Source of the DNA: Anadara kagoshimensis
Lineage: Eukaryota; Mollusca; Bivalvia; Arcoida; Arcidae
Reading direction: 5' to 3'
Assembly: GCA_021292105.1 (NCBI GenBank)
Contig: CM037870.1
Span: 8,467,558-8,531,557 of the forward strand
Length of the DNA: 64,000 nucleotides
In this document: positions 57,461 to 64,000 of the stretch, piece after piece
How positions within the stretch are numbered: position 1 is the first letter of the stretch
Layout of the letters: each line of letters opens with the position of its first letter
Translations under genes and position numbers: made by a program
The notes under the pieces: model-generated
The model's database searches: none
Told to the model about the DNA's origin: nothing
The model's input: the letters and a program-made list of their open reading frames with translations, nothing else

Positions 57461-59194
57461 GTATTGTGATATGTGAAAGATTTTTATAGGGAAATATCAA
57501 GATAAGGTTAAATGTCTCAAATAATATTTTGTTCCACATCTGCCAGGGAGGAAAAATAAATCAAATGTCCTTATTTTGAATATCACAAGCCAAGAATATC
57601 ACTGATTGTAAAAACTTATAATGATGTTGTATTGTTTATTTTTAACATGGTAAATAACAGATAATGACTGCAATAGCACTCAACGAACCTCAACAAAACT
57701 TTCATTATTTTTATTTAGATTGGAGATAAATAAGATTAGACACTCTTAATCAATGCATTGGAACTAGTTTTTTCAAATGTTTAATTATGGCCCTAGTTTT
57801 ACAATTATTTTTAACTTATAAGAGTGTCTTATACTTTAACGTAGCAATTTTTTATATTAGTTTATAAAACTTAAATAGACATTTCCGTAAAATCTAGAAT
57901 ACATAGGCAATAGGCTTGACACATAACAAAATAAAAACATAACAAAATTATTAAAATTTGAAGTTTGCTAGATTTAAGTTAAAGAATGATTGTGAAAGAT
58001 ATGAAAAACTGGTTTCAATGCATCGATTAAGATTTTCTGGTGTTATTTCTCTCCAATCTAAATAATTGTTTTATGAACAATTTCGGTGAGTAAGTTATTT
58101 ACTTTTAGTATATATATATATTTTTAACATATATCGTATGAATAAATTCCTTTTATTTTTTTAAGTTTTATTTTAATTTGCATTATAAACTATTGAAATA
58201 ATAATATACAATTATGGACTTTTAGGTTGTTTATTGTGTGATATTCATCGTAAAAATAAATATTGACCGAGGCGATAGCCACTGTGGCACTTTGGTTGAC
58301 AATGTTTTCTCAAACCTGTGACCAGGCAATCTAGCTATTTTACCGGTGTTAGATTTCCCTGTCTCGCCCTGTCCCGCACTGGTTGTAACAGATCACACAT
58401 AAAAATATCCCGCATTAATTAGATCTCTCTGACTTTTCAAATCTGATTCTATGAAAAAAATTAATGGCATTCCGGATGACAAACAACAAATTAATGATGC
58501 CATAATGTAAACGTAAACAGGCATCCCAGTTGAGACACAATCACTTGCGCACACTTAATTGATGACGTTTTAATCATTTTACGCGAGAACATCAACAAAA
58601 ATCGATAACGTACATCGAGTTTGATATTCACCGGATTTTTCAGAAATTCGTGGTATATCATGTGAGATTCAATGGTTACGTGTTACAATTTAAGCCAATC
58701 ACAAAGATGGAATTTATTAATTATATAATAATTTCCTTTAAATGGAGTCATCGACATCAATTCTAATAACTGCTTGATGGAAAGTAGTTTTGTTCAATAT
58801 TTAAGTTATTCTGACTCTATACTTGAAACCTTAAAAAAAAGTCATTGGGGCATTAATAAAAAATACAAACAAATGTTTTGCACATTTTGAATAAGGAAAA
58901 CAAATTTTAGTGTAAATGTACTTATTATTTTTTTCAATCAAATCTGACAGAAGGGAGGGTAATTTGATTAGCCCGATACACCAGATCTGTCTTCAAAACT
59001 TCTAATGAAATAAAGTAATTTGCAACTAAAACGCATATGATAGAAACAGCATAACATGACAAGGAAAAAACAACCAACAGATTTTACAAACTTATATTTA
59101 GACAAGAAATTATAGAAATTTCGAATTACAATAGAACAAATGGTTATTGGAGGATAAAAATGTTGGTATTACCTCAGTCTAAATTATTTTACTG
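57461..59194. other. AT-rich DNA, nothing recognised
   Basis: No ORF over 60 codons with coding character. At 58261-58395 a slightly GC-richer patch (gaccgaggcgatagccactg, cctgtctcgccctgtcccgc) may be an old repeat. Confidence 0.45.
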
Positions 59195-59392
59195 AGATTC
59201 TTATATTGATTACACACGTGAGGAGTGTAGCACACTAAAGAGGAAGTGCTTACCGTTCAGAAGCACCCGGTCTCACTTCTCCGGTGAAAGTGCACGTGTT
59301 TTAATAAATGTACCAGTTTTCACTGTCAACGTGACTTCTTTGTTTTTGGATTGAAGTTAAAACATGAACTGGCATGTTTGTTTTTACTCCAC
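59195..59392 (-). repeat. Dispersed family D copy
   Basis: gattacacacgtgaggagtg, aggaagtgcttaccgttcag, aagcacccggtctcacttct and ggcatgtttgttttt. Confidence 0.8.
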
Positions 59393-59531
59393 TTATCGCA
59401 CAACACCCACAATACATACGTTTAACATGAAATTATATCAATAACATGAATAAATAAAGACTTGTTTTACCAAGTAATGATCGACAACAACCTTTACAAG
59501 TATAAATTTGATTATAAACCATAATGATATA

Positions 59532-59735
59532 CAGTACGGATCTGTGGACAGTTTAACGCTGAGCTAACAAAAAGTGGCCAAGATCGGTTTCCAAGTGACT
59601 GGATAGCATGTTGTTGAAAAGAGAGATATAGACAGCAGCTGGTGAGAAACTACTGAGATACTATTAACAGAAATGAGCTGCCGATTAAACATTAGTCCCT
59701 GAGCTCAGTGTTAAATTTTCGGCTGGTCTTTACTG
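59532..59735. mobile_element. 204-bp copy of the TA-flanked element at 29779
   Basis: Ends TA|CAGTACGGATCTGTGGACAG and GGCTGGTCTTTACTG|TA. The interior gagctgccgattaaacatta and cagtgttaaattttcgg match the right part of 29779-30472. It is much shorter and lacks the nested MITE. Confidence 0.7.
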
Positions 59736-60049
59736 TACTTATCTTCAAAGAAGCTGATGTTAATGAACATTGTTTAAATAAGATCCGTAATTATTACAAA
59801 CATAAAACCTAAGTTTGCCCTCAGTTGGTTTAGGGATACACAAATAAGTAAGTAAGTTGGTTAGTTAGAAGATTTATTGATTGTCTTTTCAGACAGGATA
59901 ATCTGAAATTTGCTGACGGCGGTATTATAACAACAGTGCAGATTACAGAGAACATTGACATTCGCGTACTTCCCAGACCAGAGGATTCAAACCTTAATGC
60001 GCTTTCTTGCAATGATATATTATAAGATGCTATATAATACGTATCATAG

Positions 60050-60245
60050 TTCCATGTTCTTTTTATTCTCAATTTTGATTACACACGTGGCGGATGTAGC
60101 TCTCTAAAAAGGAGGTTGTTATCCATCCGAAGCACCTGCTCTCATGCCTGGTTCCAGTTCATATGTTTAACCTAAATTGCCAGTTTCAAAGTTTTTAATT
60201 TTCTTTGGGATTGTGATTTTGACATGGATCAGTATGTCATTTTTA
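60050..60245 (-). repeat. Dispersed family D copy
   Basis: ccatgttctttttattctca, gattacacacgtggcggatg, tagctctctaaaaaggaggt, gaagcacctgctctcatgcc and gggattgtgattttgacatg. Confidence 0.8.
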
Positions 60246-60619
60246 TATTTACATTTTTTTTTTTTTTGAAGAACCAAAACGAATCGTGTTATCTCTTTCT
60301 TAAAATATAGACTTTTGCTAAATCAATTTTTACGTCATCAAATAAGCACAAAACAAAACTGCTACACCCGGAAATACTTCAGAATTGGCTATAAATCTTT
60401 TCACTGTTATCAAATAATTAACCCAATTTAAAAAGTCTATCAAGTGATCTATAAAGATTCCTCTGTTGAAAGCCAAATCTTATACATGTAGTACAAATAT
60501 TTGAAGAAATATATCTGAAACAAATTTGTAAAATATAAACTTGTTTCATGGCTTGAAATGATGTTTATCGTCATGTAAATTCAATATCTGGAACACCCAA
60601 GGGACTGAACCTTTCGAAC

Positions 60620-61640
60620 CCATTCGAGAAACCAGAAACATTTATTCCTTACAAAAATAAGAAAAATAGGAGAATTGTTTTATTTATTCATTATTTATTT
60701 TTTATTAAAAAAATATTAGACGTTTTAATTAAGTATCAGTAATTAGTCTTATTTTCTCAAGAATTCTTTGAATCTCTTCTTCTTCTTAGAAATGACATTT
60801 TACATGGAACAGCAAAGTCGCCAAATCTTCAGACTGTAGAATTTTTGGTCCATTCGAAAAACAAGGAACATTTTATTTTATTAAAACGAAAGCATAGGTC
60901 TTAAACATTAGACATTTAATTAAGTGTTGGTGATCAGTCTTTTTACGAGGATTTTGTGAAGTTCTATTTCTCAGTTAATTTCACGTGTCTAACCTAACTT
61001 GTCAGTTCCAAAGTTTTACTTTGCTTCTGGATTGTGATTCTGACATGGATAAGTATGTTTGTTTTTGATTATTTGGTATTTAACCCGGAAAAGACAAGGC
61101 ACCAAACCTTCAGACTGTAGAATGTCCGGACAATCCTAAAAACAAGAATCTTTTTTTTTTTTTTTTTTATTAAACTAAAACATAAGGGCATTGTTTTATT
61201 ATTTTTCAAACAAAATTATTAGACATTTTAATTTAGTGTTGGTGATTAGTCTTTTTATTAACTACAAGGATTTGTTTCGGGGTCTCTATTTCTAAGTAAA
61301 TGACGTTTTACATAGAACAGCTACGGCGCCGAATCTTTAGAATGTAAATTATTAGACATTTTAATTTAGTGTTGGTAATTAGTCTTTTTATTTACTACAA
61401 GGATTTTTCCGAGTCTATTTCTCAGTAAATGACATTTTTTAGAAACAGCCAATGACCCGAATCGTCAGACTGTAGAAATTCGGAACCATCAAAAATAACT
61501 ATTCTTCTTGAAGCTAAAAAATAGATGCATTGTTTTATTTTTTAAAATTACTAGACATTGTAATTAAGTATCGGTAATCTGTCTTTTTTGTAAAGGATTT
61601 TACGAAGCTCTTATTCTTAGTTAATTACAATTTTGGTGAC
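60620..61640 (+). repeat. Degenerate repeat block, about five copies
   Basis: The block 'gacattttaatttagtgttg' + 'gtaattagtctttttattta' + 'ctacaaggattt', then 'aatgacattttacatagaac', 'gaatcttcagactgtagaat', recurs near 60718, 60910, 61215, 61350 and 61553 in diverged and truncated forms. A family D tail (60968-61070) interrupts it. Confidence 0.7.
60968..61070 (-). repeat. Dispersed family D tail fragment
   Basis: cacgtgtctaacctaacttg, tcagttccaaagttttactt and gcttctggattgtgattctg. Lies inside the repeat block at 60620-61640. Confidence 0.75.
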
Positions 61641-62034
61641 CCCAATCAAGTTGTTCTAAAGAAAAGATAGTTTACTCATTTTTTAATTGATTTTAACTCT
61701 GGTGAGGGCATTATCCTTGGTACAAAAGTATTTTGTGGTTGAGAACTTCAATCAAAGTGTCTGAAAAATTGTTAAAAAACAATATTTCAAAATTAATTAA
61801 GAAATTAAATGATCTGTTTTTTAGGCAATTGCGTTTTTCGTGGTCTCACAGAGTAGACAAGCGTCTTAATTTGTTACATAAATCATGTTTCGTTAAACCA
61901 ATGACATTTTACCCTTGACTTATGTATTTCAACCATACAATTCCATTCAAAATATAAACCTAAGTACTCTTTGTAATTTAAATCTGATGCTGAAAACGCA
62001 GAAAACTTTAAAAAAAATAAAAATATATAATCAA

Positions 62035-62400
62035 AAACGAACATACCAGTCCAAGTCCTAATCACAATCACACAGCAATATAAAATCAAACATGCTAATC
62101 CAGGTTAAAATTACAATCCCGCAGCAATGTAAAAACAAACATACCACTCCATGTTTAAATCGCAGTTCAACGGCAATGTAAAAACAAACATATCAATCCA
62201 TGTTCAAATCACATTCCCACAGAAATATAAAAACAAACATACCAATCCATGTTAAAATCACAATCCCAAAGAAATGTAAAAACAAACATATCAATCTATG
62301 TCCAAATCACAATTTAACGGCAATGCAAAACACATATACCAATCCATGTTCAAATTACAATTCCAAAGCAAAGTACAACATAAATAAAACTGGCGAATTA
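62035..62400 (+). repeat. Dispersed family D copy with about seven 46-bp units
   Basis: Units 'ggcaatgtaaaaacaaacat' + 'accaatccatgttcaaatca' + 'caat' repeat at about 46-bp spacing. A body fragment follows (agcaaagtacaacataaata). The 114-codon ORF at 62200 reads through these units and is not a gene. Confidence 0.8.
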
Positions 62401-62674
62401 AATATGATTTTAACTGATGCAAATAGAGTAAAAGAAACCATCGTACTTTACTTTTTAATGATGTTTTTCCCAGAGTTTACTTTAATACTAGTAAGACTTT
62501 ATTTACGTTTATCATCTTTATTATCATCTAAAGTAGTCCTCTAACACTCATACAAAGCATGTAATGAAAATACATAAGTGCATATCATCTAGATTATTGT
62601 TTCTTGTCGGCCGTTCTATTAACAATTTATTATTTTTGGAGACGAATCAATAAAACCGGGGTCATCAAAACGTT

Positions 62675-62945
62675 TATGGTTGTCATCACAGTATTGTTAA
62701 AAAGTTAGATGTCTCTTTGTCCAGGATTGCCATGGATATATTTGACGTCTATAATTCCATGTTCCTTTCACTCTCAATTTTAATTACACACGTGGCGGGT
62801 GTAGCTAGCTTAACACAAGGTGCTTACCCTTTCGGAATACCGGCCTCACTTCTCTGGTGAAAGTTCACATGTTTAACCTAACTTGTCAAAGTTTTTACTT
62901 TGCTTTAGGATTGCAGTTTTGACATAGATTAGTATGTTTGTTTTT
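62675..62945 (-). repeat. Dispersed family D copy, long form
   Basis: gtcatcacagtattg, gtccaggattgccatggata, tttgacgtc, then attacacacgtggcgggtgt, agctagcttaacacaaggtg, cggcctcacttctctggtga and attagtatgtttgttttt. Best-preserved copy of the body. Confidence 0.85.
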
Positions 62946-63891
62946 ATTCGAACCATTGCTCTATAATTTAAAGGAAGTGTTTTTGTTAAACCGTATCTCA
63001 AATGATTAAAGTAAAAAACATTTAATAGTTTTGTTCTCCAAACACGGATAATTTCAAAATTTATTATTTTGCTCTTCAAACATGGAGGTAAAAATGTTTA
63101 TAGTTTTAATGACGTAACATGATTTAATAGTTTGCACCTTTCCCGACAGGACAAAAGTATTAATCTGTTTCCCATAGTTATATTATCTCGTTATTAGCTC
63201 ACTTAAATCAATCAAAAAAGTTTTAATCTGACGGAGACAGGTACTACGAGTTCCTGTTAATTGACTTGCAAGTGATCAGTTATAACGAGGGAGGTGTCAG
63301 GAAAACAATGTAGCATGTTGTATATCTGATTTATCAAGATTGACATCTCAGTCAAAAATAGTTTACATATATCGGGACATCACCAGCTAAAGATGAACTG
63401 ACCTTTGCAGTGTGCGCAGGGCAATGTGCAGTAATGTTTTATTTAGCGTCCTTCTGCTACCGTGATACATGCATCGGTTTTATGGTATCTTTCAAAGTAC
63501 CCAGTTACTCTATTATTTTCATTTCGAAATACAGTGCTAGTCTAAAGTTACTACTTTTCCTAGCCTTAGTCACACTTGATCAGTATTCGAACCAACCCCA
63601 ATCTCCAACATATAGAGCGAGCACGCTACCATTGTGGTCCTAGTCTATAGTGAAATTTCAGCTGAAAAATATGTATGTACCTTGGAATGACCAAAGACCA
63701 AAGCATCAAAGAGCATGCCAGCATGAGAAACTAGATGAAATGAGAAAACAAGACTTCTTTAGATCACTGACCCGTTTATATAGCCACTAGATATAGTGGG
63801 AAAAGACGACAATGGTAGGGTTCAAGTACCTCAGTTATTTGTTTCTGTTTTTTAAATATAAAATAATGCAACCATGAACAGCACATGAGAG
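62946..63891. other. Right-end DNA, nothing firm
   Basis: The ORF at 63410-63643 (77 codons) ends TYRASTLPLW, which resembles the reverse-strand by-product of a tRNA-like SINE head (gagcacgctaccattgtgg near 63610). It is more likely repeat-derived than a gene. Confidence 0.4.
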
Positions 63892-64000
63892 GTCATACAA
63901 TGTCTCCTTCATCTAACACCAATGTCATACAATGTCTCCTTCATCTAACACCAAGGTCATACAATGTCTCCTTCATCTAACACCAATGTCATACAATGCC
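63892..64000 (+). repeat. 32-bp tandem repeat running off the window
   Basis: Unit gtcatacaatgtctccttca-tctaacaccaat starts at 63892, 63924, 63956 and 63988. At least 3.4 copies with one or two substitutions; the right end is not in the window. Confidence 0.95.

Noticed and set aside
62200..62544. 114-residue ORF
   Set aside because: The first half is 46-bp repeat units and the rest is AT-rich; not conserved-looking.

Overview
The window is eukaryotic, AT-rich nuclear DNA with GT-AG introns, short exons, tRNA-derived SINEs, MITEs and many minisatellites. Several repeats, such as the AGCTCACCTG...CTTGTT element and the SINE tail with 'aagtgaaatattcttgac', are ones I associate from memory with marine bivalve molluscs, so a bivalve is the best guess (inference). 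No prokaryotic operon, CRISPR array or viral genome is present. Layout, left to right. (1) 1-4780: the 5' part of a minus-strand gene. Two exons (2884-2962 and 3259-3379) encode the start of a RUN domain resembling PLEKHM1; the rest runs off the left edge. Its introns hold a tRNA-derived SINE with a perfect 13-bp target duplication, a 771-bp inverted-repeat element and smaller repeats. (2) 4781-4916: a short shared intergenic promoter with an ETS-type ACTTCCGG site. (3) 4917-43393: one plus-strand gene of 12 coding exons. I rebuilt it exon by exon with matching phases at every junction. It encodes a 602-residue protein: a basic N-terminal helix, an acidic/Ser-rich linker, about seven WD40 blades and an acidic Ser-rich tail. 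I do not recognise the orthologue. (4) 43394-64000: no convincing gene. It holds an inserted MITE, microsatellites, a 0.33-kb direct duplication, a retroelement ORF scrap, and at least fourteen copies of one dispersed repeat family in both orientations. The WD40 gene is small in coding terms (1.8 kb) but spans 38.5 kb, because its introns are loaded with repeats. Intron 6 holds a decayed 5.2-kb DNA transposon with long inverted ends and a large broken ORF. Intron 7 opens with 18 exact-length copies of a 56-bp unit made from the end of exon 7 plus its own splice donor. Intron 8 has about 25 copies of an 86-bp unit with a 7-unit higher-order duplication. Intron 11 (20.5 kb) carries arrays of 57, 145, 43 and 46 bp and a CT-rich composite, together with a stack of nested transposons. 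The tandem arrays alone make up roughly 12 kb, about 30% of the gene. The most interesting items are the exon-derived donor array, the birth of the 46-bp satellite from the end of a dispersed element, the multi-domain transposon relic with its nuclease-like core deleted, and the regularly spaced nuclear-receptor-like DR0 sites in the 145-bp array.
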